Source of the DNA: an uncultured Pseudomonadota bacterium
GTDB taxonomy: Bacteria; Pseudomonadota; Gammaproteobacteria; Burkholderiales; Thiobacillaceae
Direction: 5' to 3'
Assembly: GCA_903835655.1 (NCBI GenBank)
Contig: CAILNT010000058.1
Location: 1 to 64,000 of the forward strand
DNA: 64,000 nt
Below, one piece after another: positions 27,504 through 36,714 of this stretch. The position numbers and the translations under genes are program-made. Positions within the stretch are counted from its first letter, which is position 1; every line of letters begins with the position of its first letter. Below the pieces are notes generated by a model, which saw only the letters and a program-made list of their open reading frames with translations, did no database searches and was not told the origin of the DNA.

Positions 27504-27519
27504 GGTGTATTGGGGCGGG

Positions 27520-27987
27520 TTAGTGTAGCGTGGGTTGCCAGCGTTCTTCGCCGTCGTCGCCGCCACGCACCAGATCTTCCAACCACAGCACGTCGCCGGC
27601 GCCTTTGAGTTTCCAGAGGGCGAGCAGGGCGATCCACTTGATGCGATCGGCGGAGACTTCGGTGTCTTCCAGGGCCATGGCCTGGTCGATCACCCATTCT
27701 CGTGCATGCGGAGCGAGTAGACCGCTGCTTTCCAGGAACATGAGGAAGCCCCGACCCTCACGGGCCAGGCGGCTGCATTCGCCATCCGTGTAGCAACGTA
27801 TCGAGGGGATGTCCTCGTCGCTGCCCTCTGGCGTCAGGCCGTCCAGGGCTGCCAGCCAATCCAGTGCGGCGCCGATGTCGGCATCTTCGAAGCCGGCGGC
27901 GGAGAGTTTGCGGGAAAGCTGTTCCGGCTCCGGGAAGTGCTCGGAAAACAGGTAGGTATCGTAGAGGTAGAGGAGGATGTCGAACAT
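27520..27987 (-). CDS. smg: Smg family protein (DUF494)
   Basis: A 155-residue acidic protein beginning MFDILLYLYDTYLFSEHFPE, the typical Smg start, with LSRKLSAAGFEDADIGAALDWL and ESSGLLAPHAREWVIDQAMAL. Its function is unsettled, although it is regularly found next to dprA and a topoisomerase gene. The middle carries a helix-turn-helix-like segment. The stop lies 16 bases before the topB GTG. Confidence 0.92.
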   Translation of the reverse strand: MFDILLYLYDTYLFSEHFPEPEQLSRKLSAAGFEDADIGAALDWLAALDGLTPEGSDEDIPSIRCYTDGECSRLAREGRGFLMFLESSGLLAPHAREWVIDQAMALEDTEVSADRIKWIALLALWKLKGAGDVLWLEDLVRGGDDGEERWQPTLH

Positions 27988-28084
27988 CATTCAGCGCCCA
28001 CCAGCGGGCATGGCCGCGTCGCGCGCGGTGACCATGCACTCGGCCAGCGCACCCATATCATCCATGTCTTTCATCGACGAGCCC

Positions 28085-29161
28085 TTAGTAGAGTCTTTGG
28101 TAGAGGCCGCCCGGCATTCTGGCGACCTGGCCTTCCATTTCAGCCGCAAGTAGCCTGACCGAAAGCGTTTCCACCGTCAAGCCGAGGCGGCCTGCGAGTT
28201 GATCCGGCGACAGCGGGCCGCCTGCCAGCGCCACGAGCAAAGCGTCGGCGGTGGCGGCGGGCAAGACGTCCGGAGTGCAAGGCGGCAGGCGACGGCCCAG
28301 TTCTTCCAGGATGTCGGTCGCGGACTCCACCAGTTTCGCGCCCTGCTTGATGAGGCGGTGGCAACCGCGGGACAGGGGCGAGTGGATGGAGCCGGGCATG
28401 GCGAACACGTCGCGCCCCTGCTCGCCGGCCAGGCGGGCAGTGATCAGCGAGCCGCTTTCCGTGGCCGCCTCGACCACCAGCACGCCCAGGGCCAGACCGC
28501 TGATGAGACGGTTGCGGCGCGGGAAATGGCCGCGCTTGGGCGCCGTGCCCAGGGGAAACTCGGAAACGATGGCGCCCCCCGCGGCCAGGCGATGCGCCAG
28601 CTCGCGGTTGCCCGCCGGGTAGACGCGGTCGAGCCCGGTGGCCACCACCGCCACGCTACTCGCCAGGCCTTCGAGCCCGCCTTCGTGGGCGGCGGCATCC
28701 ACCCCCAGGGCGAGACCGCTGACGATGGTCAACCCGGCCTGCGACAGGGCCGCGGCAAAGGCGCGGGCGTCGCGCAGACCCTGCGGCGTGGCGTGGCGGC
28801 TGCCGACGATGGCCAACATCGGTCTTGCCAGCCAGTCCGGGTCGCCTTTCACGTAGAGCCAGGCGGGCGCATCGGCCAGTTCGCGCAATTGCGCCGGATA
28901 CGCCGGGTCGCCCCAGGGGATCAGATAATTTTCCGGAACGGCCAGCCAATCCAGTCCGGTTTGCACGACGCCCGCGTCGACGCCCGCAGCGATGCCCCGG
29001 GCGAGCTTGTCGCCGACCAGGGGAGACAGTTGCGCGACCCTGGCCTGGCAGATGCTTGCCACGTCGGGGAAGACATCGAGCAGGTGGCGCACGGCGTCGG
29101 AACCCAGCCCGGGCACGGCTTCCAGGGTCAACCAGTGGACCGCATCGGAGCGCTGTGGCAA
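28085..29161 (-). CDS. dprA: DNA-processing protein DprA
   Basis: A 358-residue protein that loads RecA on incoming single-stranded DNA in transformation. The Rossmann-like core shows MLAIVGSRHATPQGLRDA, GLTIVSGLALGVDAAAHEG and FPRRNRLISGLALGVLVVEA, followed by a C-terminal winged-helix domain (LSPDQLAGRLGLTVETLSVRL, cut). No ATG fits; TTG at 29161 lies 11 bases after the LysM gene stop and includes the N-terminal SAM-like helices (HWLTLEAVPGLG). The gene order LysM-dprA-smg is standard. Confidence 0.92.
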   Translation of the reverse strand: MPQRSDAVHWLTLEAVPGLGSDAVRHLLDVFPDVASICQARVAQLSPLVGDKLARGIAAGVDAGVVQTGLDWLAVPENYLIPWGDPAYPAQLRELADAPAWLYVKGDPDWLARPMLAIVGSRHATPQGLRDARAFAAALSQAGLTIVSGLALGVDAAAHEGGLEGLASSVAVVATGLDRVYPAGNRELAHRLAAGGAIVSEFPLGTAPKRGHFPRRNRLISGLALGVLVVEAATESGSLITARLAGEQGRDVFAMPGSIHSPLSRGCHRLIKQGAKLVESATDILEELGRRLPPCTPDVLPAATADALLVALAGGPLSPDQLAGRLGLTVETLSVRLLAAEMEGQVARMPGGLYQRLY

Positions 29162-29172
29162 GGCGCCGCCGG

Positions 29173-30276
29173 CTAGGGATTGCGGGCGCTGTCGCCCTGG
29201 GCGATCTGCTCCGCGCTCTTCATCACGAGCGCGTAGGCCACCCGGTTGAACACGCGGTAGACGAAGGCCAGGCCGATGCGCGTATCGGGCAAGGCGGCGT
29301 GGTCGCTCGCATCGGGCGTGCAATCGCTGGCATGGCCTTCCCCTCCCGCCAGGAAGGCGATCTTGTCGGCGCGCAGACAGCGGGGATCGGCCACCGAGCG
29401 GCCGGCGCGGAACAGCGCCAGGACATGACCCGGCTCCAGGCCGTCGCGCAGGCCGCGGTCGAGCACCACGGTCATCCAGGCGCCGGCATTCACCGTGCCG
29501 CCCAGCGTGCTGGCAATCCGGGCGGAGATGGGGCGGTCGGGGGCGTGGGGGACGTACTGTATGGGCTCGGCTTTCCAGGCGGGCAACAGGCGATCGCGTT
29601 CCAGCACCTCCTGTTCGGCGCGCGTGATGCGCAACAACTGCGCCTCTCCCGACCGCAAGGTTTGTGCCTGCCCGACGTCGATCAGTTCGTAGGCCAGCAC
29701 TTCCTTCGTGTCGGCCGGGTTCCTGATCGGCTGGCCCAGCCGCACGATGTGCCAATCGACCGTGCCGGCGTCGCCGCGGCTGGCATGGACCAGGTCGTTC
29801 AGCCCGAACATGACGCGATCGTCGCCGGACCCCAGGATGCGCGGGGCGTTGACCAGATCGTTCGGCTCCCCGACCCCGCCGCGCGACAACAGGGGGGCGA
29901 TGGCCTTTTCGGGAATGCTGGAAATGCCGGCTTCCTCGACGGGAATGGGCAGGGCGTAGGCGCGCGGCGAAAGTTTCACGGTCTGGTTCAGGCGCGAACC
30001 CGTTTCCAGGACCAGGCGGACATTGCCGTCCTGATCGCGGGAAAGGCGAACCACATCACCCGGATAGATGAGGTGCGGGTTCTTGATTTCCTCCCGGTTG
30101 AGCTTCCAGACATTCGGCCACTGCCAGGGGTCTTTCAAAAAAGTCTCGGATATTCCCCAGAGCGTGTCCCCCCGGACCACGACATGCCGCGCAGGCGCGT
30201 CGTCCTGGAGGCGGACGGGATCGGCCCAGGCGGGGAAGGCCAGGGATATCACGGCGGTCAGCAACAATGTACGCAT
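29173..30276 (-). CDS. LysM-domain cell-envelope protein
   Basis: A 367-residue secreted protein. MRTLLLTAVISLAFPAWA is a signal peptide. A LysM repeat at about 31-78 (HVVVRGDTLWGISETFLKDP, then LIYPGDVVRLS) would bind peptidoglycan. The remainder (residues 90-367) is the conserved but uncharacterised domain that goes with this gene in the dprA locus, including GTVNAGAWMTVVLDRGLRDGL. It is divergent from def, with about 110 bases between starts. Confidence 0.88.
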   Translation of the reverse strand: MRTLLLTAVISLAFPAWADPVRLQDDAPARHVVVRGDTLWGISETFLKDPWQWPNVWKLNREEIKNPHLIYPGDVVRLSRDQDGNVRLVLETGSRLNQTVKLSPRAYALPIPVEEAGISSIPEKAIAPLLSRGGVGEPNDLVNAPRILGSGDDRVMFGLNDLVHASRGDAGTVDWHIVRLGQPIRNPADTKEVLAYELIDVGQAQTLRSGEAQLLRITRAEQEVLERDRLLPAWKAEPIQYVPHAPDRPISARIASTLGGTVNAGAWMTVVLDRGLRDGLEPGHVLALFRAGRSVADPRCLRADKIAFLAGGEGHASDCTPDASDHAALPDTRIGLAFVYRVFNRVAYALVMKSAEQIAQGDSARNP

Positions 30277-30305
30277 GCTTCCTCCCTTATATGGGTTGCT
30301 CCCTT

Positions 30306-30332
30306 TTGACGACCAGAAGAGAAACTTATAAT
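30306..30332 (+). promoter_or_regulatory. Sigma-70 promoter of def-fmt
   Basis: A perfect -10 TATAAT (30327-30332) follows TTGACG (30306-30311) with a 15-base spacer; TTTGAC at 30305-30310 gives 16. Transcription would start near 30339. This excludes the in-frame ATG at 30331 as the def start and supports 30385. Confidence 0.65.
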
Positions 30333-30384
30333 GGCGTCCGCGTCGAACTTAAACCAGTTTCCCGGAATTTGCACCCACCCGACC

Positions 30385-30888
30385 ATGGCCCTGCTCAAGA
30401 TTGTCCATTATCCCGACCCGCGCCTGCACAAGGTGGCCCTACCCATTGCCACGGTGGATGACGAGATCAGGAAGCTCGTCGCCGACATGGCCGAGACCAT
30501 GTATGCCGCGCCCGGCATCGGACTGGCCGCCACTCAGGTGGATCGCCTCCTGCGCCTGATCGTGGTGGACATCAGCGAAGCAAAAGACGACCTCAAGGTA
30601 TTCATCAATCCGGAGATCCTGGGCAGCAGCGGCCTGAGCGAACATGAGGAGGGCTGTTTGTCGGTACCGGGTATCTACGACCTGGTCAGTCGTCCGGAAC
30701 GCGTCCGCGTGCGCGCCCTGGACCAGAACGGCGCGCCCCTGGAGCTGGAAACCGACGGGCTGCTGGCTGTGTGCCTCCAGCACGAAATAGATCATCTCGA
30801 CGGCAAGGTATTCGTGGAATATCTCTCTCGCCTGAAACAGGAACGCATCCGCAGGAAACTCCTGAAACAGGCAAGGGAAGCCATGTAA
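30385..30888 (+). CDS. def: Peptide deformylase
   Basis: A 167-residue metalloenzyme that removes the formyl group from new proteins. All three motifs are intact: [16 protein letters not shown] (metal-binding Cys) and QHEIDHLDG (two His and the catalytic Glu). ATG at 30385 gives [18 protein letters not shown], the usual betaproteobacterial start. Its TAA overlaps the fmt ATG by one base. Confidence 0.96.
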   Translation: MALLKIVHYPDPRLHKVALPIATVDDEIRKLVADMAETMYAAPGIGLAATQVDRLLRLIVVDISEAKDDLKVFINPEILGSSGLSEHEEGCLSVPGIYDLVSRPERVRVRALDQNGAPLELETDGLLAVCLQHEIDHLDGKVFVEYLSRLKQERIRRKLLKQAREAM

Positions 30889-31796
30889 TGAAGCTGATCT
30901 TCGCCGGCACCCCCGAATTCGCCGCCGCCGCCCTGAAGGCCTTGATTGCCGCCGGGCACGAGATCGCCCTGGTGCTCACGCAGCCGGATCGCCCGGCCGG
31001 GCGTGGCATGAAGCTCAAGGCCAGCCCGGTCAAGGAGGTGGCGCTGGCGCGGGGCCTGAGCGTGGTGCAGCCGGAAAACCTGAAAACCGAGGATGCACGG
31101 CAACCCATTCTGGATGCCGCGGCCGATGTCATGGTGGTCGCCGCCTACGGACTGATCCTGCCGGAAGCGGTGCTGGCCATGCCGCGCCTGGGCTGCGTCA
31201 ACATCCATGCCTCGCTGCTGCCGCGCTGGCGCGGCGCCGCCCCCATCCACCGCGCCATCGAAGCGGGCGACCGGGAAACCGGGATCACTCTGATGCAGAT
31301 GGATCGCGGACTGGATACCGGGGCCATGCTCGCTCGCGCCGCCTTGCCCATCCTCGACACGGACACCAGCGCCAGCCTGCACGACAAGCTGGCTGCGCTG
31401 GGCGCCGATGAAATCGTCGCCTTGCTGCCAAGGCTGGAACATTGCGTCGGCGAGAACCAGGACGATGCCCGCGCGAGCTATGCGAAGAAGATCGTCAAGG
31501 ACGATGCCCGCCTGGACTGGACGCGTCCGGCCGGCGAACTGGACCGCCAGATTCGCGCCTTCGCCCCCACCCATGCCCTGCATGCCGGTGAGCCGATCAA
31601 GATCTGGCGGGCGCGGCCGACCGCGAAGAACGGTGAACCCGGGACGATCCTGGAGGTGAGCCGGAATGGGCTGCTCGTCGCCTGCGGCAGCGGCGCGCTA
31701 GACATCACGGAAATGCAGAAACCAGGCGGGAAACGACTGCCCGTCTCGGCATTCCTGGCGGGGACGCCGCTCAAAGCCGGTGAGCATCTGGAATAA
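30888..31796 (+). CDS. fmt: Methionyl-tRNA formyltransferase
   Basis: A 302-residue enzyme that formylates initiator Met-t[19 protein letters not shown] opens the Rossmann domain, and CVNIHASLLPRWRGAAPI carries the folate-binding and catalytic N-x-H and SLLP residues. DRGLDTGAML and the C-terminal tRNA-binding barrel (from about 205) are complete. It is translationally coupled to def by the TAATG overlap. Confidence 0.96.
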   Translation: MKLIFAGTPEFAAAALKALIAAGHEIALVLTQPDRPAGRGMKLKASPVKEVALARGLSVVQPENLKTEDARQPILDAAADVMVVAAYGLILPEAVLAMPRLGCVNIHASLLPRWRGAAPIHRAIEAGDRETGITLMQMDRGLDTGAMLARAALPILDTDTSASLHDKLAALGADEIVALLPRLEHCVGENQDDARASYAKKIVKDDARLDWTRPAGELDRQIRAFAPTHALHAGEPIKIWRARPTAKNGEPGTILEVSRNGLLVACGSGALDITEMQKPGGKRLPVSAFLAGTPLKAGEHLE

Positions 31797-31854
31797 GAGC
31801 AAGGGCATGTACTTCCTGGGATATGCTTGCGCGACTATCGCCATTGTTTGCAGC

Positions 31855-32889
31855 ATGCCCAAGCTTCCCGCCGCACTACGCACTCTTACCGCTCTGGAAC
31901 GAACCTTCGCCGATGGCCTCGCCACGATGCTGGCGCAACACCACGGCCTTGGCGTCTACATCCTGGTTCTGGCCAATGCGGCCTACGATGCCGCGCTCTG
32001 GGCCCGCCTGGCCGCCCCGCTGGCACTGCGCCACGCCGAGTTGGCGGCGTCCGTCACCCGCACCCTGCGACTGGGCGGCCGCCTCGAAGAGCCGGAGGAC
32101 GATGTGCTGGTATTCCTGAAGCTGCTGGCCATCGGCTTCGAGAACCTGCAAACCATGCGAAGCCGCCGCGCCGGCCCCTGGGACCTGGCGTTCAATCCGA
32201 TTCGCGCCTTGCGCCCGCCGCGTATGAGCGGGGCGAAGATCGACGCCCGGTCACGCCCTTTCGACCCGACAGGCTTCCATTTCAACCGCCCCTTCCTCGC
32301 CCGCGAGATCCTGTGGGAGGGCGAACTGGCGGGCAAGGCCGCGCGCCTGCTCTACAACAAGTTCCCCTTCGCCCGCCTGCACGGACTGCTGCTGCCGGAA
32401 CCCGCGCGGGAACTGCCGCAATCTCTCACGCCGGAGATGCATGGCTGGGCCTGGGAGGTGCGCGCGGGTGCCGCAGTGCCAGGCTTCTGTCTGGCCTACA
32501 ACAGCCAGGGCGCCCAGGCCTCGGTGAATCATCTGCATTTCCAGAGTTTCGTGCAGACGCAACCGCTGCCGCTGCGCGACCCCGGCTTCAGCCACAACGG
32601 CGGCGTGGACGCCTACCCCCTGCCCTGCCGCCGCTTCGGTGACGTCGCAGAGGCCTGGTGCCACATCGATGGCCTGCACGCCCTGGCCATCCCTTACAAC
32701 CTGGTCTACACCGGCGATGGCCTCTACGTGCTGGCGCGCGCGCCGCAAGGCAGCCGCGCCCTGGCAAGCTGGAATTGCGGTTTCGCGTGGAGCGAACTGG
32801 CCGGCGCGATCACCGTGTTCAGCCAGGATGAGTTCGATCGCCTGAGCGAGGCGGAAATCGCCGCCGAACTGGCGAAGCTGGCTCCCTGA
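31855..32889 (+). CDS. HIT-superfamily-like protein, possible nucleotide phosphorylase
   Basis: A 344-residue protein. LLYNKFPFARLHGLLLPEP and, about 60 residues later, QASVNHLHFQSFVQ match the two halves of GDP-hexose phosphorylase/VTC2-like and Ap4A-phosphorylase-like HIT proteins, where N-H-L-H-F-Q carries the catalytic histidine. The first 130 residues are an unfamiliar helical region. ATG at 31855 was chosen; ATGs at 31810 and 31780 (the latter overlapping fmt) are in frame and no ribosome site decides. It lies between fmt and yhdP on the same strand. A role in nucleotide-sugar or dinucleotide turnover is inference. Confidence 0.6.
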   Translation: MPKLPAALRTLTALERTFADGLATMLAQHHGLGVYILVLANAAYDAALWARLAAPLALRHAELAASVTRTLRLGGRLEEPEDDVLVFLKLLAIGFENLQTMRSRRAGPWDLAFNPIRALRPPRMSGAKIDARSRPFDPTGFHFNRPFLAREILWEGELAGKAARLLYNKFPFARLHGLLLPEPARELPQSLTPEMHGWAWEVRAGAAVPGFCLAYNSQGAQASVNHLHFQSFVQTQPLPLRDPGFSHNGGVDAYPLPCRRFGDVAEAWCHIDGLHALAIPYNLVYTGDGLYVLARAPQGSRALASWNCGFAWSELAGAITVFSQDEFDRLSEAEIAAELAKLAP

Positions 32890-32922
32890 AGCCGGATTCT
32901 GAGTCTTGAGCCTGTTTCCCGC

Positions 32923-35900
32923 ATGTCGCCGCGCCTGAGGGCCTTCCTGCACCCCTGCTACCATTACGGCGCCTACGTGTTGGGCGGCGTGGTGATCGTC
33001 GTCTGCGCGCTGTCACTGGGCTTCAAGTTCTGGCTGATGCCCAACATCGACAGCTTCAAGCCCGAGGTGGTGGCCGCCGCCAGCCGGGCATTGGGCCGGC
33101 CGGTGACCCTGGGCGGACTGGAGGCGGGCTGGGTGGGGATCAATCCGTGCCTCACCCTGCGTGATCTGCGTCTCAGCGGCGAGGGCGGCCTGACGCTTCC
33201 CCGCGTGGAAGCCCGGTTATCCTGGCTGTCCCTGGCGCTATTGGAACCGCGCCTGTCCAGCCTGACCCTGGAGCAGCCGCGAGTGACGGTCCGGCGCGAT
33301 CGCGCCGGAGTGATCTACCTGGCCGGCATCGCGGTGAACGTGCCTTCCGCCCCCAACCCATTTCCCGACTGGCTGCTTCGGCAACCCCGCATCCTCGTGC
33401 GTGACGCCGTGGTGTCCTGGCAGGACGATTTGCTGGCCGCGCCGGAACTGCGCTTCACCCAGGCCCGCGTCTATATCCTCAACCGCTTTGGCCACCATCG
33501 TTTTGCCGGTGTCGCCCTGCCCAACAACGCCGCGGGCCGCGTGGAACTGCGGGGCGACCTCAAGGGCCGTTCGCTGCGCCACATCGACGCCTGGTCCGGG
33601 CAACTCTATGCGCGCGTCGATGCCGCCCGTTTCGACACCTGGGGCCACTGGGTGCCCTGGGCGCAGAAAGCGGTGCGGCGCGGAACCGGTTCGCTGCGAT
33701 TCTGGTTGGACATCGACCATGGCCAGGCGCGTTCGCTGACCGGCGACACCCGGCTCGAAGACGTGGCGATCAACATCTCCACGGACGAAGCCCTGCCGGA
33801 CCTGGCCTTCCAGTCCCTCGACGGGCGCGTCGGCTGGACCCGCGAATTCGACGAACGCGGCCAGGTCAATGCCCATACTTTCTACGTGGAGCGTTTGCGC
33901 TTCGCGGTGGCCGGCGAGAACCCGTCGGAGCCAGCCGCGGTGCGCGTTCGCCTGACCCCGGACGGCCGTGGCGGCTTCAGGAAGGTGGCCGTCAGCGCCA
34001 GCAACCTGCGCCTGGAGGCGTTGACCGCCCTGACGGGCGCCCTGCCGCTGCCGCGTCGCGGTCATGACCTGATCGCTGTGCTCAATCCGCGCGGCTTGGT
34101 GGAATCGGCCTCCGGCCACTGGAGCGGCACACAAAACTACGGCCTGAAACTGCATGTGCGCGACGCCGGCCTGAATGCCTACGCGAACCTGCCCGGCTTC
34201 TCCGGCCTGTCGGCCAGAATCCAGGCGGATCAGGCCTCCGGCGTGGCCGAACTGAGCGGCCGCGGACTGATCCTGAACCTGGATCGAGTATTCCGCCAGG
34301 CACTCGAATTCAAGCAACTCGATCTGCATACCCGCTGGAGGATCGAATCCGGGCTCACCCATCTGGCCATCGAGGATGCGAGTTTCCGCAACGACGACCT
34401 GGCCGGCACCGCTTCCGGCAGCATAGACCTGCCCGCCGCGGGCAAGCCGCGCCTGGATATCCATGCCCAACTCAGCCATGGCAACGCGACTGCCGTGTAT
34501 CGCTACCTGCCTTACGCGGTCGGGCACGATGCCTACGAGTGGGTGAAGCGCGCTATCGTCGCCGGCCACTCCGAAGATACCCGTCTGTTGCTCAAGGGCG
34601 ACCTGGCTTATTTTCCCTTCGATCATGGCGGCGGGGAATTCAAGGTCACGGTGAAAATGGAGGATGCCGTGCTCGACTATGCCAACGGCTGGCCGCGCAT
34701 CGATGGCGTCATGGGCCTGCTGGTCTTCCATGACAAGAGTATGAGTGTCGTGGCCGACAGCGGCGGCATCCTCGACACCAGGCTGGGGGCGGTGCATGCG
34801 CGGATTCCCGACCTGATCTCGGGCGGCAATGAGCTGCTACTGATCGACGGCCATGTCGTCGGGCACACCCAGGATTTCCTGAATTTCATCCGGCAATCCC
34901 CAGTGAACCAACACACCGGCGGCTTCACCGAAAAGATGCAGGCCGCCGGCGACGGCGAGCTGGCATTGAGCCTACGCCTGCCCCTGCGCCACATCAAGGA
35001 CAGCACCCTGAACGGACTCTTCAGCATGGTCGGCAACCGCGTCGATCTGGGTGGAGAACTTCCCTCTCTGGAGCAGATCTCCGGCCGCGTCGGCTTCAGC
35101 GACAGCTCGGTGCAGGCGCGCGGCCTCCAGACACGGGTTCTGGGCCTGCCCGCCACGCTGTCCTTCGACGGCCAGAGCGGTGGCCAGATCCATGCACACC
35201 TGAATGGCAGCGTAACCGCGGGCGCGCTGGCCCCCCACCTGCCCGCGGCTCTGGCGCGCCACCTCGACGGCGCCTGCAATTGGCAGGCCGAGGTGCGCAT
35301 GGGCAAGCAGCAGAATGAAATCCAGATCGACTCGGACCTGAACGGCCTGGCGCTGGACCTGCCGCCGCCGCTGCGCAAGGCCGCAGCGCAAAGCGTTCCG
35401 CTGACGATCACCCGCCTGCCAGGCGTTCTCGGTGAAACCGTAATCAAGGCCAACTACGGCAACCTGATCTCCCTGCGGGCGGATCTCCCGCTCGATGGCC
35501 CCGCCCGCATCGCCTTGCATCTGTCCCGGGGGGAAGCGCCCCTGCCTGGACAGACCGGGATCAGCATAGGCGGCGCGCTGCACACACTCGACCTGGATGC
35601 CTGGCGTGGCATCGACCTGGGCGCCGCCGCGGCGAATGGCCCCGAGATACGCGAAGTCAACCTGATGTTGGGCGAATTGAAGCTTGCCAACCGCATCCTC
35701 CACGACACCCACCTGGGCGTTCAACCCGCCGGCCGCGGCTGGAAGATCACCCTGGCGGGCCGGGAACTCGGCGGCGAGGTGCTGACCCAGCCAGGGCCGC
35801 GCGGCACGCGCGTGATCGCCAATTTCGAGCGACTGAGCCTGCCCGAGCCAGCGCCCGACGCCCTGGCCAGCGAGAATGCGGCCGTGACCCAGAGCCTGGT

Positions 35901-36708
35901 GGGCATCGAAGTCAACGCCCTGAAATTCGGCTGGATGGGCAGGGAACTTGGTGAATTGCATCTACGCCTGACCCCGGAGAAGACCGGCTATGACATCGAA
36001 CGAGCCTCGCTAACCCTGCCGGAAGGGAAGATCGAAGGGCGGGGCATGGTTTCCCGGCAGCCGCGCCGCCCGACCCGACTGAGCCTCAACCTGGAAGCCT
36101 CGGACCTGGGCAAGGCGCTGACGCGCTTCGGCTATCCTGGCAGCGTCAAGGGCGGGGAAGTCAGCGGCAGCGGTACGCTAACCTGGGGGGGCGGCATGGA
36201 AGACTTCGCCATTTCCGTACTGAATGGCGACTTTTCCGTCACGCTGAAAAAAGGCCAGTTCCTCAGAGTGGAGCCCGGCGCGGCCAAGCTGCTCGGTATT
36301 CTCAGTCTACAGGCCCTGCCCAGGCGGATCGCCCTGGACTTTCGCGACATCTTCTCGGATGGCTTCGCCTTCGACGAGATCACCGGCGACCTGCACCTGG
36401 AGCGCGGCAGCGCCTACATGAGGGATCTCAAGATGCATGGCCCCGCGGCCAGGGTGAGGATGAGCGGTGTGGTCAACCTGGCGGAACAGTCGCAGAACCT
36501 GCGCGTCGACATCCAGCCGCGACTGGAAGACACCGTGGTGGTAGCGGGGGCACTCCTGGGCGGGCCGGTGGTCGGCCTCGGCGCCCTGCTCGCCAACAAG
36601 ATACTGCAAAACCCCCTCGGCCAGGCCGCAAGCTTCGACTACGCCGTGACCGGCACCTGGAGCGAACCGGTCATCGTCAAGCTGAAACGGCAGGGCACGA
36701 CGCCCTGA
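32923..36708 (+). CDS. yhdP: YhdP family AsmA-like envelope protein
   Basis: A 1261-residue protein with a short cytoplasmic start, one membrane helix (YGAYVLGGVVIVVCALSLGF, residues 15-34) and a very long periplasmic beta-rich part. RPVTLGGLEAGWVGINPCLTL, in sections, is the typical YhdP entry, and the end (GALLGGPVVGLGALLANKIL) is the conserved C-terminal region. Family members bridge the periplasm and help move phospholipids to the outer membrane. The length matches E. coli YhdP (about 1270). Its stop is six bases from the convergent helical-repeat gene. Confidence 0.93.
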   Translation: MSPRLRAFLHPCYHYGAYVLGGVVIVVCALSLGFKFWLMPNIDSFKPEVVAAASRALGRPVTLGGLEAGWVGINPCLTLRDLRLSGEGGLTLPRVEARLSWLSLALLEPRLSSLTLEQPRVTVRRDRAGVIYLAGIAVNVPSAPNPFPDWLLRQPRILVRDAVVSWQDDLLAAPELRFTQARVYILNRFGHHRFAGVALPNNAAGRVELRGDLKGRSLRHIDAWSGQLYARVDAARFDTWGHWVPWAQKAVRRGTGSLRFWLDIDHGQARSLTGDTRLEDVAINISTDEALPDLAFQSLDGRVGWTREFDERGQVNAHTFYVERLRFAVAGENPSEPAAVRVRLTPDGRGGFRKVAVSASNLRLEALTALTGALPLPRRGHDLIAVLNPRGLVESASGHWSGTQNYGLKLHVRDAGLNAYANLPGFSGLSARIQADQASGVAELSGRGLILNLDRVFRQALEFKQLDLHTRWRIESGLTHLAIEDASFRNDDLAGTASGSIDLPAAGKPRLDIHAQLSHGNATAVYRYLPYAVGHDAYEWVKRAIVAGHSEDTRLLLKGDLAYFPFDHGGGEFKVTVKMEDAVLDYANGWPRIDGVMGLLVFHDKSMSVVADSGGILDTRLGAVHARIPDLISGGNELLLIDGHVVGHTQDFLNFIRQSPVNQHTGGFTEKMQAAGDGELALSLRLPLRHIKDSTLNGLFSMVGNRVDLGGELPSLEQISGRVGFSDSSVQARGLQTRVLGLPATLSFDGQSGGQIHAHLNGSVTAGALAPHLPAALARHLDGACNWQAEVRMGKQQNEIQIDSDLNGLALDLPPPLRKAAAQSVPLTITRLPGVLGETVIKANYGNLISLRADLPLDGPARIALHLSRGEAPLPGQTGISIGGALHTLDLDAWRGIDLGAAAANGPEIREVNLMLGELKLANRILHDTHLGVQPAGRGWKITLAGRELGGEVLTQPGPRGTRVIANFERLSLPEPAPDALASENAAVTQSLVGIEVNALKFGWMGRELGELHLRLTPEKTGYDIERASLTLPEGKIEGRGMVSRQPRRPTRLSLNLEASDLGKALTRFGYPGSVKGGEVSGSGTLTWGGGMEDFAISVLNGDFSVTLKKGQFLRVEPGAAKLLGILSLQALPRRIALDFRDIFSDGFAFDEITGDLHLERGSAYMRDLKMHGPAARVRMSGVVNLAEQSQNLRVDIQPRLEDTVVVAGALLGGPVVGLGALLANKILQNPLGQAASFDYAVTGTWSEPVIVKLKRQGTTP

Positions 36709-36714
36709 CCGCGT

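Noticed and set aside
23643-27608. Two long + strand frames (586 and 633 codons) across DUF2252 and the topoisomerase gene
   Set aside because: Both are antisense to conserved genes and show only GC-driven composition.
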